Shown piece after piece: positions 19,747 to 29,138 of a DNA stretch of 64,000 nt. Both the position numbers and the translations under genes were made by a program. The notes beneath the pieces are model-generated. The model did no database searches. It was not told the DNA's origin and saw only the letters and a list, made by a program, of their open reading frames with translations. Origin of the DNA: Skermania sp. ID1734 (GTDB lineage Bacteria; Actinomycetota; Actinomycetes; Mycobacteriales; Mycobacteriaceae); contig NZ_VLIY01000005.1 of NCBI RefSeq assembly GCF_007489285.1, positions 134,905-198,904 on the forward strand. The letters are read 5' to 3'. Within the stretch, counting starts at the first letter, position 1, and every line of letters begins with the position of its first letter.

Positions 19747-22572
19747 ATGACGTTGACACACAAAAGAGAATTCGATCCCTGGATCGTCGTCGCCGCGATA
19801 GTCCTGGTCATTCTCGGTGTGCTGAACATGGTCGCGCTGGGCATGTTCAGCTACGCCACGCGGCAGGCCTGCTTCGCCGGTCTGGGCATCGTGGTGATGC
19901 TCGCGCTGTCCCGCTTGCGTATCAGTGACATCCGCAGGTTCGGCTGGGTGCTTCTCGGGGTGTCGACTGTGTTGCTGCTCGCTGTCCCGGTCATCGGCGT
20001 GGCGGCCAAGGGCGCCCAGCGCTGGCTGGACTTGGGGGCGTTCACCATTCAGCCCTCTGACCTGGCCGAGCTCGCGCTCATTCTGGCGCTGGCCAACGTG
20101 CTGGCCGGCGGCTACACGTTGAGCAGGCTCGCGATCGCGTTGTCCATAGCGGCCGTGCCGGTCATTCTCGTTCTGCTGCAACCGAATTTGTCCACCGCCA
20201 TTCTGCTGGCGGCCGTTGCGGCACTCATGTTGATCCTGGCGCGGGTGCCGCTGCTTCCGCTGGCACCCTTGTTCGCCGCTGCGATCGCCGCGCTACCGCT
20301 GGCCGTCCTGGTATTGCGGCCCTATCAGCTCGACAGGCTGCACGTCTTCCTGTCCAATAAGTCCGACCAGAGCGGATCGGGATGGGCTGCGCTGCAGGCG
20401 AATATAGCCATCGGTAGCGGTGGGCTGTGGGGGATGGCCGGTGATCCGACGTATCGGCTGCGGGGGAGCTACGTCCCCGAGCCCGAGCATGATCTGGCCT
20501 TCGCCAGCCTGATCTATGGCTGGGGTCTCTTTGCCGGGCTCGCCGTTGTCGCCGCCATCTTGATTATCGTCTGGCGGTGTGTCGTCGCGGCCCGCATGGC
20601 GCGAACTCGCGGGACGGCGCTGATTGCCGCGGGTGTGGGAGCGCTGTTCGGTCTGGAAGCAACGGTGTCGATCGGCGTCAACCTGTCGCTGATTCCGCAT
20701 ACCGGCCAGCCGATCCCGTTGTTCAGTTACGGCGGGACGACCGCGGTGATGCACCTGGTCGCGCTTGGTCTGGTCCTAGCCGTGCGGCGGGACGGAGTCG
20801 AGTTACCGCTGTGGGCGCCGCCGCGGAAGCGACGCCGGTTGCCGCGCGGAGTATCGGTGGGCGCGCTGGCCGTCACGGCATCGCTGCTCGCCATGTCCGT
20901 ATTCGCCTGGCAGCTTCAGGATTCGCGTGGGGCGAAGCTGCGCGCCATGGGCTTGGAGCAGATGACCCGATGTATCCGGCTTCCCGCCGAGCGTGGGCAG
21001 ATCCTCGACGACCAGGGGGTGCCGCTGGCGGTCAATGTGCCCGAGTATTCGGTCTCCGCGGTTGCGGGGATGTTCGACGCCGCCGACTCGGCAACCGACG
21101 CGAAATTGGCTGGGCTCCTGCGAATTCCGACTGATGAGCTGAGCAAGCGGCTGCACGACAGCGGTGGCGAGATCAATGCCATCCTGGGTCGGGTCGATGC
21201 TGATCAGGCGCGCGGCATCATCGACGCGCATTTACCCGGCGTGCTCGTCGTGCCCACCGGTCGGCGGTTTTACCCGCAAGGGTCGGCGCTCGGCCCGGTG
21301 CTCGGCTACGTCGGCGTCGCGGACCGCGGCGACATGCAGCGGTGGCCCAACCTGGCGCTTGGATCGCGGGTCGGCAAGGCCGGTCTCGAGCGCCAGTACG
21401 ACGCTTTGCTGCGCGGTATCGACGGCAAGCAGTGCGTCTACGTCGATCCGGCGGGGCACCCGCGGGGCGCCGCCGAACGGGTCGATCCGATTCGCGGATA
21501 CGACTTGCGCCTGCATCTCGACCTCGGACTGCAGCAGTTGGCCGACCAAGTAGTCGCCGATGTCGTGCACTCGAGCGGCGGCGACATGGGCGGCGCGGTG
21601 GTGATGGACGTGCGGACCGGTGCCGTGCTCGCACTGGCCAGCGTGCCCGGCTTCGACAACAACGTTTACGGCCCGCCCCCGGACCTCGTTGCGCTCGCGG
21701 CGCAAAGCAACACGCCGGGAGCCATGCTGAACCACGACACGCAGACGGCGTCGCCGCCGGGATCGACGTTCAAGCTGGTGATGGCCGCCGCGAACGCCGA
21801 GTACGGGGTGCTCTCACCTGACGCGGTGGTGCCGACCGGCGCGGCATTCACCTACGGCGGGCAGACGTACCGAAATTGGGAAGCGATGGGCCCGCACAAT
21901 CTCATGCAGGCCATCCAGTGGTCCGACAACGTCTACTTCTACAAGTTGGCGTTGATGCTCGGTCCGGAGCGCATTGCCGCGGTGGCACATCAACTTGGCG
22001 TGGGCGAGCCGTCGGGCATCGACTTGCCGGGCGAGATCTCGGGCTTCCTGGGCACGCCGGAGAATATCGCCGACATTGGCGCCACCTGGTATCCGGGCTC
22101 GACGGTGATCATGGGCATCGGCCAGGGCGCAGTGGCGACCACGCCAATTCAGGTGGCGCGCTGGACTTCTGGGGTCGCCACGGGCGCTATGGTGACGCCG
22201 CAACTCGCCGCGTCGTACGGCAACGCCACGGATACGATCGATATCCCGACCGCACCGCCGCAGCCGCTGCCCTTCGCCGACAAGCTCGGCCCCGTCAGGG
22301 AGGGCATGCGATTGTCTGCCTCGGCAGGAACCGGTGGACAGCTGGCAACGTTGCGCGTGCCCGCCGGATCCAAGACCGGAACTGCCGAAGATCCTTCGGC
22401 CCCAGGTCAACACCTGGACGCATGGTTCACCGCGGTAGCTCCGTACGGAGCGCCGGACATCGTGGTCACCGCCTATGTTCGCGGCGGCGGCGGTTCCACG
22501 TCGGCGGGACCCATCATCGTCAAGCTGATGGAGCGTTACTTCGCCCGGCCACCGGCCCCGCCGAGCCGCTGA
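19747..22572 (+). CDS. SEDS glycosyltransferase fused to a penicillin-binding transpeptidase
   Basis: One 941-residue polypeptide joins the two activities needed to build peptidoglycan. Residues 1-375 are a SEDS (FtsW/RodA/SpoVE) polymerase with about ten TM helices, the segment LGAFTIQPSDLAEL, Asp249 in PEPEHDLAFA at the position of the catalytic Asp of RodA, and IPLFSYGGTT. After one more TM helix (about 390-410) comes a class B PBP: a dimerisation/pedestal region (ERGQILDDQGVPLAV), then Ser673-Thr-Phe-Lys676, Ser726-Asp-Asn and Lys876-Thr-Gly, a complete transpeptidase active site. Normally these are two interacting proteins. The ATG at 19747 is chosen; a TTG at 19723 is possible. It converges with an MreB gene one base away. 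Confidence 0.9.
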   Translation: MTLTHKREFDPWIVVAAIVLVILGVLNMVALGMFSYATRQACFAGLGIVVMLALSRLRISDIRRFGWVLLGVSTVLLLAVPVIGVAAKGAQRWLDLGAFTIQPSDLAELALILALANVLAGGYTLSRLAIALSIAAVPVILVLLQPNLSTAILLAAVAALMLILARVPLLPLAPLFAAAIAALPLAVLVLRPYQLDRLHVFLSNKSDQSGSGWAALQANIAIGSGGLWGMAGDPTYRLRGSYVPEPEHDLAFASLIYGWGLFAGLAVVAAILIIVWRCVVAARMARTRGTALIAAGVGALFGLEATVSIGVNLSLIPHTGQPIPLFSYGGTTAVMHLVALGLVLAVRRDGVELPLWAPPRKRRRLPRGVSVGALAVTASLLAMSVFAWQLQDSRGAKLRAMGLEQMTRCIRLPAERGQILDDQGVPLAVNVPEYSVSAVAGMFDAADSATDAKLAGLLRIPTDELSKRLHDSGGEINAILGRVDADQARGIIDAHLPGVLVVPTGRRFYPQGSALGPVLGYVGVADRGDMQRWPNLALGSRVGKAGLERQYDALLRGIDGKQCVYVDPAGHPRGAAERVDPIRGYDLRLHLDLGLQQLADQVVADVVHSSGGDMGGAVVMDVRTGAVLALASVPGFDNNVYGPPPDLVALAAQSNTPGAMLNHDTQTASPPGSTFKLVMAAANAEYGVLSPDAVVPTGAAFTYGGQTYRNWEAMGPHNLMQAIQWSDNVYFYKLALMLGPERIAAVAHQLGVGEPSGIDLPGEISGFLGTPENIADIGATWYPGSTVIMGIGQGAVATTPIQVARWTSGVATGAMVTPQLAASYGNATDTIDIPTAPPQPLPFADKLGPVREGMRLSASAGTGGQLATLRVPAGSKTGTAEDPSAPGQHLDAWFTAVAPYGAPDIVVTAYVRGGGGSTSAGPIIVKLMERYFARPPAPPSR

Positions 22573-22573
22573 A

Positions 22574-23608
22574 TCAGTTGCTGTAGGCCGCCACGACCTC
22601 TGGGTGGGACAGGCATGCGGTGGCACCTTCGGCGACGCACGTGAGTGGCCGGTCGGCCGTCTTGACCGGAAGGCCGAACGCGTCCTCGAGGAGTTGACTC
22701 ACGCCGCGCAGCATCGAGCCGCCGCCAACGACGAGCAGACCCTCGGCCATGACATCGCCAATTGCTTGCGCTGGAAGGTCTTCCAGGCACGCGGTGAGTG
22801 TCTGCACGATCGCCGTGGTGGTCGGCCGCAAGGCATCCACAATTTCATCGGTATCCAGCGTTACCAGTCGAGCCCGACCGGTCACCGCGTCACGGCCTTC
22901 GACCACCAGCGAGTGGCCCTCCGTGGTTCCCGGCGAACCGACCTTCGCCCGTTCGGCCGTGAGTTCGCCGACGACAATCTTGTGCTCGGTGCGCAGGTAT
23001 TGATACAGCGCGTCGGTCAACTCGTCGCCGGCCAGGCGGCAGCTGCGGTGCGACAGTATTCCGCCGAAGCACAGCGCCGTGACTTCCGAAGTGCCGCCGC
23101 CGATGTCGACAATCAAGTGGGCACGCGACTCCATCGGATTGATGCCGCAGCCGAGGGCCCCGGCGACCGGTTCCGGTATCAGCCCCACTTTGCGCAGTCC
23201 GGCCTCGTGCCCGACCTCGATCAGCGCGCGCCGTTCCAGCGGGGTGGCGCCGGCCGGCACCGCAATGACGCCCTTGGGTCGCAGGCCGTACCAGCGCCGT
23301 GGCGCAACGCGTTTCACCACTGCGGAGACAAAGGCCTGGGCGGACTCCAGGTCTACGATCACGCCGTCGCGCATTGGGCGCACGGCGCTGATTCCGATCG
23401 GCGTTCGACCCACGATGTCACGCGCGGCCTTGCCGATGGCTACCGCCTTGGTGGGGTCCTTATCTCGCACCAACATGACCGACGGCTCGTTGAGGACGAT
23501 GCCGTCGTCAACGGTGCCGACCACTGTATTGGCGGTGCCGAGATCAATGCCCACGCCTTTTGCGCGAATGCCTTTTGCGCGGTTACCTCTTGAACGAATG
23601 CCGCTCAC
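22574..23608 (-). CDS. mreB: MreB/Mbl-family actin homologue
   Basis: Filament-forming bacterial actin of 344 residues that in rod-shaped bacteria positions wall synthesis along the cylinder. Actin-fold ATP motifs are present: phosphate-1 GIDLGTANTVVG (20-31), phosphate-2 VDIGGGTSEV near 165, and the adenosine motif GGGSMLRGV near 305. The start is GTG at 23608 because AAAGGGG sits 5 bases upstream; a longer frame has no such site. The N-terminal 18 residues are a basic SGIRSRGNRAKGIRAKG segment instead of the usual short amphipathic helix. Mycobacteria studied so far elongate from the poles without MreB, which makes the gene notable. Confidence 0.88.
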   Translation of the reverse strand: MSGIRSRGNRAKGIRAKGVGIDLGTANTVVGTVDDGIVLNEPSVMLVRDKDPTKAVAIGKAARDIVGRTPIGISAVRPMRDGVIVDLESAQAFVSAVVKRVAPRRWYGLRPKGVIAVPAGATPLERRALIEVGHEAGLRKVGLIPEPVAGALGCGINPMESRAHLIVDIGGGTSEVTALCFGGILSHRSCRLAGDELTDALYQYLRTEHKIVVGELTAERAKVGSPGTTEGHSLVVEGRDAVTGRARLVTLDTDEIVDALRPTTTAIVQTLTACLEDLPAQAIGDVMAEGLLVVGGGSMLRGVSQLLEDAFGLPVKTADRPLTCVAEGATACLSHPEVVAAYSN

Positions 23609-23727
23609 ATCGACCCCTTTGAACCGAGTGCAGCAGGGATATCTCGATGGTACGCAACGGCCCTGCCCAGTGGAAGGTCTTGGCAAGTATCAAGATCTAT
23701 AAGAAATGGGCTAGAGCCCAAAAGAAT

Positions 23728-24603
23728 TCATAACTGTGCCGGTTGTGCCGGTTTGGGCGCGGGTGCGGGCGGATCCAGACGCAGGTGCCGCCACCAACAG
23801 ACGATGTAGATGAGCATTGCTATGACCAGTGAGGCAATGACCCAGAGCACGATGACGATGTCGATCCAGCTGCCAAAGGGCGGCGACCCAGGCAATGCGT
23901 TGCGCAGCGGCACGACCGCGAAAAGCATGGCCGCGTACCAAGTCGTCATGGGGGGCTGGAACTTTCGCTTTCCTCGCAGGGTCTGAATGGCCACCACCAT
24001 CCCCAGTGTGGCGATAACTAACAGCACGGCAACCACGACAGCCGAGAGCGCGATGGTCGCCTCGGAACGGTGCAGGGTCAACGATTCCATCGCCAGCGCG
24101 TGGTGCTGTCCGGTCTTCTTCACGTCCACGCTCCAGCCGGGAATGTTGCCGACTATCTGGGTCTGTTCCAATTTGATCGGTTGCGGTGCGCCGCCGATGA
24201 GCAACCCGGCGGAGATGGTGCCGGTGTGGTAGCTGTCGAAGGGCCATTGCTCGAGGTTGCCGCTGAGCGTGAGCGGCACGGTCACAGTGCCCGGCGTGAT
24301 GCCGCGACTGAAGGTGCGCCGGATTGGCGTGGTGCCCGAGGTGACAATTGCCGTGACGTCTTGCTGCAGCGTGCCGTCTGCCGGATTCAGCAGTGCGGCG
24401 GCGGGAAACAGCGTCAGATTGGTATTGAGCACCTGGTAGTTCGGTTCGATCCCCTGGACCTCGATCCGCACCCGCGTCTGCGATGTGGTGACGTCGTCTG
24501 TTGCCGTGATTTCCGAACTGACGTTGAACGCGTACAGTGCGACCGTCGAGAGATACACACAGATTGCCGCGACAACGAGGCCGACGATCCCGAGCGTTTT
24601 CAT
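23728..24603 (-). CDS. DUF4436 membrane protein
   Basis: A 291-residue protein of the mycobacterial DUF4436 family. An N-terminal TM helix (LGIVGLVVAAICVYLSTVAL) is followed by a beta-rich extracytoplasmic domain of about 150 residues (PGTVTVPLTLSGNLEQWPFD) and then three TM helices, ending in a Pro-rich tail. The ATG at 24603 is chosen because the hydrophobic segment follows at once; an upstream TTG is also in frame. No function is established for the family. Confidence 0.8.
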   Translation of the reverse strand: MKTLGIVGLVVAAICVYLSTVALYAFNVSSEITATDDVTTSQTRVRIEVQGIEPNYQVLNTNLTLFPAAALLNPADGTLQQDVTAIVTSGTTPIRRTFSRGITPGTVTVPLTLSGNLEQWPFDSYHTGTISAGLLIGGAPQPIKLEQTQIVGNIPGWSVDVKKTGQHHALAMESLTLHRSEATIALSAVVVAVLLVIATLGMVVAIQTLRGKRKFQPPMTTWYAAMLFAVVPLRNALPGSPPFGSWIDIVIVLWVIASLVIAMLIYIVCWWRHLRLDPPAPAPKPAQPAQL

Positions 24604-24675
24604 GCGCCGTGCGAATACATGTGAGTCCCCGATTCCCAAGTATTTTCAGCCTAAATACACAGTAAAGGGCCGGAT

Positions 24676-25344
24676 TCACTCGGCTGTCAATGAATTGCGC
24701 ACTCGACGCATCGATTTGAGTGCCCGTTCGCGGTCGTCGCCCATGCCGACAAGCAGATCGAGGGTGAGCGGTCCGACGATCTGAGTCAGACCGTGGTCGG
24801 AATGCCCAAAGAAGCCAGCCATTTCCAGCAGCGCGGACCCGTGCATGACGCTCCAGAACCGCCCGGCAACGATGTATTCGTTGTCGGGCCGAATGCGGCC
24901 CTCGGCCATCATCCGACGTACCACGTCGAGCAGCACCTCAAACGAGGGCTCGCGGGGATGTTCGCTGCTCGGACTGCCGGTGGTCGTTATATCGGCGCGC
25001 TGTGACTCGAAGATCTGCGGCGAGGCGAGCCCGAACATCAACCGGTATCGGTTCGGGTTGGCCAGGGCGTAACGGCGGTAGGCGTAACCGGTGGCGAGTA
25101 GGTCGGCAACCGGATCGCCGGTGTGCGCGACCTCGGCCAGGCAGTCGGTGAATCTGGCGAAAGCCTCCGCGGCGATCGCGGCGAGCAGGCCCGTCATCCC
25201 GCCGAAGTGCGTGTACACGGCCATGGTGGAAAGTCCGGTTGCCGCCGCGACCTTGCGGGCCTGCAGCGCCTCCGGCCCGTCCTCCTCGAGCAGTCGTAGG
25301 CCGGCCTCGACTAGTCGCTCCCGGGCCGTCGGGTTTGTCGCCAT
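24676..25344 (-). CDS. TetR-family regulator (Rv0653c-like)
   Basis: A 222-residue TetR/AcrR repressor. The N-terminal HTH covers residues 8-55 (RERLVEAGLRLLEEDG, KVAAATGLSTMAVYTHFGG), and the remainder is the ligand-binding and dimerisation domain. It is divergent from a carotenoid oxygenase gene, the same pairing as M. tuberculosis Rv0653c/Rv0654. Two 13-base dyads in the shared promoter are its probable operators, so it is expected to control itself and the oxygenase. The ligand may be a carotenoid or apocarotenoid (inference). Confidence 0.88.
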   Translation of the reverse strand: MATNPTARERLVEAGLRLLEEDGPEALQARKVAAATGLSTMAVYTHFGGMTGLLAAIAAEAFARFTDCLAEVAHTGDPVADLLATGYAYRRYALANPNRYRLMFGLASPQIFESQRADITTTGSPSSEHPREPSFEVLLDVVRRMMAEGRIRPDNEYIVAGRFWSVMHGSALLEMAGFFGHSDHGLTQIVGPLTLDLLVGMGDDRERALKSMRRVRNSLTAE

Positions 25345-25381
25345 GTCCTTTTCACTGTCGTCTTGTCATTGCCATCCACAC

Positions 25382-25416
25382 ATAACCATGTTATACCTAG
25401 CATATAACCGTGTTAT
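25382..25416. promoter_or_regulatory. Paired TetR operator candidates
   Basis: ATAACCATGTTAT (25382-25394) and ATAACCGTGTTAT (25404-25416) share the symmetric arms ATAAC and GTTAT. Their centres are 22 bases apart, about two helical turns, so two dimers could bind the same face. They lie between the TetR gene and the oxygenase start, the second copy ending 15 bases before the ATG. Confidence 0.7.
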
Positions 25417-25430
25417 GCATGGAGGTCCTG

Positions 25431-26876
25431 ATGCTCAATCCCTATCTGCAAGGCGGTTTCGCGCCGATCCACGAGGAATTCACGCTCACCGATCTCGAGG
25501 TCACCGGCGCCATTCCCGACTATCTCGACGGACGCTACCTCCGCAACGGACCCAACCCGGTGGGTGAAATCGATCCCGACCTGTACCACTGGTTCCTCGG
25601 CGACGGCATGGTCCATGGCGTTCGCATTCGCGACGGTAAGGCCGAGTGGTACCGCAACCGGTGGGTGCGCAGTCCAGGGGTCTGCGCGGCGCTCGGTGAA
25701 CCGCCGAGGCCGGACCGGGCCAATGCCGGGCCATTGTCGTTCGCGGCGAACACGAACGTCATCGGCCATGCTGGCAGGACATTTGCCATCATCGAGGGCG
25801 GGGCCACGCCGTACGAACTCACCGACGAACTCGACACCGTCGGCAGCTGTGACTTCGACGGAACACTGCACGGTGGCTACACGGCGCATCCGAAGCGCGA
25901 TCCGGAAACCGGCGAGCTGCATGCGGTTTCGTACGCCTTCAATCGCGGTAAGTCGGTGCAGTACTCCGTAATCGGCACCGACGGCCGGGCCCGGCGGACA
26001 GTGGACGTCGATGTCACCGGCAGTCCGATGATGCACGACTTTTCCCTCACCGAAAAGCATGTTGTCTTCTACGACCTCCCGGTCACCTTCGACGCTCGCC
26101 AGGCCGTTCCGATGAACGTGCCACGGGCGATGCGCACGCCGGCGCGGTTGGTGATGTCCGCGTTGCTCGGACGCGTCCGCATACCGGACCCGATCGCCGC
26201 ACGACTGCCGCGCGATCCCAGCGACCGGCGCATGCCCTACCGCTGGAACCCCCACTACCCGGCGCGTGTCGGCGTAATGCCAAGGGACGGTGGGAATGAC
26301 GACGTGCGCTGGTTCGACGTCGAGCCGTGCTACGTCTTCCATCCGATGAACGCCTACGACGAGGGCGACACAATCGTGCTCGACGTCGTCCGGCACCCGA
26401 AGATGTTCGACACCGAATTACGCGGCCCCGACGAGGGAACGCCCACACTGGACCGCTGGACGATCGACCTGGCAGACGGCAAGGTGCGCGAGTCGCGGAT
26501 CGATGATCGCGGACAAGAGTTTCCGCGCGTGGACGAGCGGCTGGTGGGTAAGCGGCACCGCTTCGGGTATGCACCGGCGGTCGGCCCGCAGGCGGGGGCC
26601 ACCGATGTCCTGCTCAAGCACGACCTGGTCGCCGGAACCACCCGAACCCGTGGTTTGGGTAAGGGAAAGCAGCTGGGGGAGTTCGTGTTTCATCCGGCGT
26701 CCGCGGACGCCGCCGAAGACGAGGGCGTGCTGATGGGTTACGTCTACGACGCCACCACCGATCGCAGCGACCTGACCATTCTCGACGCCGCTACCCTGGA
26801 AACTGTTGCCACTATTGGCATCCCGCACCGGATCCCGGCCGGCTTTCACGGCAACTGGGTGCCGACCGGGCAGTAG
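25431..26876 (+). CDS. Carotenoid cleavage oxygenase (Rv0654-like)
   Basis: Non-haem iron dioxygenase of the retinal pigment epithelium membrane protein family, cleaving double bonds of carotenoids or stilbene-like substrates. The 481 residues fit the seven-bladed propeller length. Typical motifs are RYLRNGPNP near the start, WFLGDGMVHGVR (first iron-ligand His), TAHPKRDPETGE, HDFSLTEKHVVFYDLP (second His), FHPMNAYDEGD (third His) and FHGNWVP at the C-terminus (fourth His). The ATG at 25431 follows GGAGG; the upstream TTG frame is an artefact of the operator region. Probably repressed by the divergent TetR. Confidence 0.9.
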   Translation: MLNPYLQGGFAPIHEEFTLTDLEVTGAIPDYLDGRYLRNGPNPVGEIDPDLYHWFLGDGMVHGVRIRDGKAEWYRNRWVRSPGVCAALGEPPRPDRANAGPLSFAANTNVIGHAGRTFAIIEGGATPYELTDELDTVGSCDFDGTLHGGYTAHPKRDPETGELHAVSYAFNRGKSVQYSVIGTDGRARRTVDVDVTGSPMMHDFSLTEKHVVFYDLPVTFDARQAVPMNVPRAMRTPARLVMSALLGRVRIPDPIAARLPRDPSDRRMPYRWNPHYPARVGVMPRDGGNDDVRWFDVEPCYVFHPMNAYDEGDTIVLDVVRHPKMFDTELRGPDEGTPTLDRWTIDLADGKVRESRIDDRGQEFPRVDERLVGKRHRFGYAPAVGPQAGATDVLLKHDLVAGTTRTRGLGKGKQLGEFVFHPASADAAEDEGVLMGYVYDATTDRSDLTILDAATLETVATIGIPHRIPAGFHGNWVPTGQ

Positions 26877-26888
26877 CCCTCAAAGCCC

Positions 26889-28352
26889 TCAGTTCACAGT
26901 GGCGTGCATCAGGTAGACGTTGTAGTCGGACCAGGTGCTCATCGTGAAATAGAGGTCCCGGCCGTGTGACCACGGGTGGATGAAGCCGCCGTACAGCTCC
27001 GGGTACTGCATCGCACTGACCATCGGCGCTTCGCCGGACCAGGCGCCCTGCGGCGAATTCGCCTCACGCAGCACGATTGCGGCCTTGGCAGTGTCGAGGT
27101 AGCTCATCTGCCACATGTTGCGGTCGCTGTCGTAACGCACCGAGAGCTCACCGGCAGGGCCGTGCACGATGGTGCTGGCCTCGGTGTACCCGCCCACTGG
27201 TGTCCAGGCGCCGTTTTCCCAGTATTGGTAGGCAGACTTGTTGAGCACCTGGTCCTTTGGCACTCGGGCGACCCCGACGTCGCCGAGTCGAGTGTTGGGC
27301 GTGCCGAACATGTAGACGTAATCACCGTGGGGCACCATCGCTGCCACCTGGAACTTGGTGACGCCGAAGATGTTGTCCCACTGTGCATACGGATCCTTGA
27401 CCCAGGTCTGGCCGTGGTCGTCGGAGTAGGCGATGCCGCCGTGGTTGGTATAGAAGGTGCCGGGGATGCTGTTCCAGGTGCGAATCGACATGTAGCTCAT
27501 GTACTGCCGATTGCCGATCGCGAAACCCGAAGTCGGAATGGTCGTTATTTCGATGTTGTCCAGCTTGCGGCTGCCGAGCAGCTCGGCGGCATGGCAGCGA
27601 CTGTCTTGCACCATTCGGTCGAAAGTCATGCCGTCGGAAAGGTTTTTGTCGGTGCTGAAGGCGAGAACGTTGCTGCGCCAGTCCTCCCCGAATCCACCGG
27701 GCGGGTGGAAGCCCTTGCCGACGGTGTCGCCGAAGGCGACGGCTACCTCGCCCGGCGCGCTTTGCCACATGATGCCCAGGTCGGTTCCGTTGACCTGCCA
27801 ACGTTTGTCGGTGCGATTGATCGAGTGGGCGCCGGTTTCCTTGGCCACCTCGGTGGCCGGACTGACGTGCGGTGTCGCCGGGGCGGCCGCCACGGGCGCC
27901 GGATCACGCGGCGGTTGCGCCTGGGCCGGTGGCGGCGGCAGCTTCGGCGGGTCCGGGTTGGGCACCGGAATGCCGAACCAAAACGGCTTGGGGCTGAGGA
28001 TAAATTTCGGCAGATCGCTCGACAGCCCGCCCGATTGGGCCGGCTCGTCGGTCAGATCAGGGCACGGATCGTCGCACGGGTTGGCGGGCAGCGTCGGGTT
28101 CGCGATCCGCGTCGGGTTCGGCGTGGCCGGGACTGGATAAGGCACGACGGTGACCGCGGGATAGGGAACTATGACCTCTTGTGTTGTGCCGATCAGCGGC
28201 GCATGCGTCGGAGAAGGTTCGGTGCTGCACGGGGCCGCCCCGACCGGCGTTGGTGCGTTCGCATCCGCCCGTGCGTGCGGTTCGGCGGCATACGCAGCCA
28301 CACCCGCCCCGAAAACGAGCGCAGAAATCGCAGCCGCCAGTCGTTTCGACAC
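26889..28352 (-). CDS. Secreted DUF4185 protein
   Basis: An exported protein of 487 residues. The signal peptide covers about 1-29 (LAAAISALVFGAGVAAYA, then HARADA). A low-complexity Pro-rich region follows (about 30-165), then a DUF4185 domain (about 180-487), predicted beta-propeller-like, with YMSYMSIRTWNSIPGTFY and FIHPWSHGRDLYFTMS. The domain is often found in mycobacterial and other actinobacterial secreted proteins and is related to glycan-acting folds; the activity here is unknown. The GTG at 28352 has a perfect GGAGG ribosome site. It converges with the oxygenase gene. Confidence 0.82.
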   Translation of the reverse strand: MSKRLAAAISALVFGAGVAAYAAEPHARADANAPTPVGAAPCSTEPSPTHAPLIGTTQEVIVPYPAVTVVPYPVPATPNPTRIANPTLPANPCDDPCPDLTDEPAQSGGLSSDLPKFILSPKPFWFGIPVPNPDPPKLPPPPAQAQPPRDPAPVAAAPATPHVSPATEVAKETGAHSINRTDKRWQVNGTDLGIMWQSAPGEVAVAFGDTVGKGFHPPGGFGEDWRSNVLAFSTDKNLSDGMTFDRMVQDSRCHAAELLGSRKLDNIEITTIPTSGFAIGNRQYMSYMSIRTWNSIPGTFYTNHGGIAYSDDHGQTWVKDPYAQWDNIFGVTKFQVAAMVPHGDYVYMFGTPNTRLGDVGVARVPKDQVLNKSAYQYWENGAWTPVGGYTEASTIVHGPAGELSVRYDSDRNMWQMSYLDTAKAAIVLREANSPQGAWSGEAPMVSAMQYPELYGGFIHPWSHGRDLYFTMSTWSDYNVYLMHATVN

Positions 28353-28535
28353 CGGTCCTCCAGTTGCGGCGCGCCCAGCATGCGAGTTTGGACGCGGGTG
28401 CGCCGGCTATTCGGGCCAAATAATCGGACCTAAAGAGAAGTCCCCTGCTTTTGCTGGGAGGAACATAACATCGCCCTACCGGCTCGGGGCTCCCAACACC
28501 CGAAGCTGGATCGAAGTCAGCCGTGGGAGGTAACC

Positions 28536-29009
28536 GTGTCCGGTCGCGTCTTCATCGACAAGCAGACCCCCGTCGTGTTCAAGGCGCTCAGCTCGATGGC
28601 ACAGGAGGTACGTGCCGCCGCCGAGTCGGTGGGTTTGCCGCGGAAGACGATGGAGTTGGTCAACGTCCGAGTTTCCCAACTCAACCGCTGTCTGTTCTGC
28701 CTGAACCTGCACAGCCGTCTCCTCCTCGAGGCTGGCGACACTTCGCAGCGGTTGGCGGTGCTGCCGGTCTGGGAGGAGTCGGACCTGTTCGACGACAAGG
28801 AGCGCGCTGCCTTGGCCCTTGCTGAGGCAGTGACCCGGGTGACCGACACGCACCTGAGCGACGCCGAGTACGCGGCGGCTGCCCGACACCTGAGCCCCGA
28901 CGAAATATCGGTCCTCGCGTGGGCCGCTATCGCCATCAATGCTTTCAATCGGGTCTCGATAATCAGCAAGCATCCGGTCAAAAGTGGGTGGCCGAGCACC
29001 CCGGAATAG
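28536..29009 (+). CDS. Carboxymuconolactone decarboxylase / AhpD-like protein
   Basis: A 157-residue helical protein of the AhpD-like family. The redox motif is Cys52-Leu-Phe-Cys55 with His59 (RCLFCLNLHS), as in alkylhydroperoxidases, so a thiol-dependent peroxidase or reductase role is more likely than decarboxylation. The GTG at 28536 follows GGGAGG. It is divergent from the DUF4185 gene. Partner proteins are not adjacent. Confidence 0.82.
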   Translation: MSGRVFIDKQTPVVFKALSSMAQEVRAAAESVGLPRKTMELVNVRVSQLNRCLFCLNLHSRLLLEAGDTSQRLAVLPVWEESDLFDDKERAALALAEAVTRVTDTHLSDAEYAAAARHLSPDEISVLAWAAIAINAFNRVSIISKHPVKSGWPSTPE

Positions 29010-29138
29010 CTCCGAAACGACGCCCATAGCATCCCCCGATCGGCGACTCGCCACGGGGCTGGGTAGACAACGGGGTGTGCTGTGCGTAACCTTTCCGTGA
29101 CCTTGCAATGAAATTGTCGTACCGACGCTGTTGCGGCA

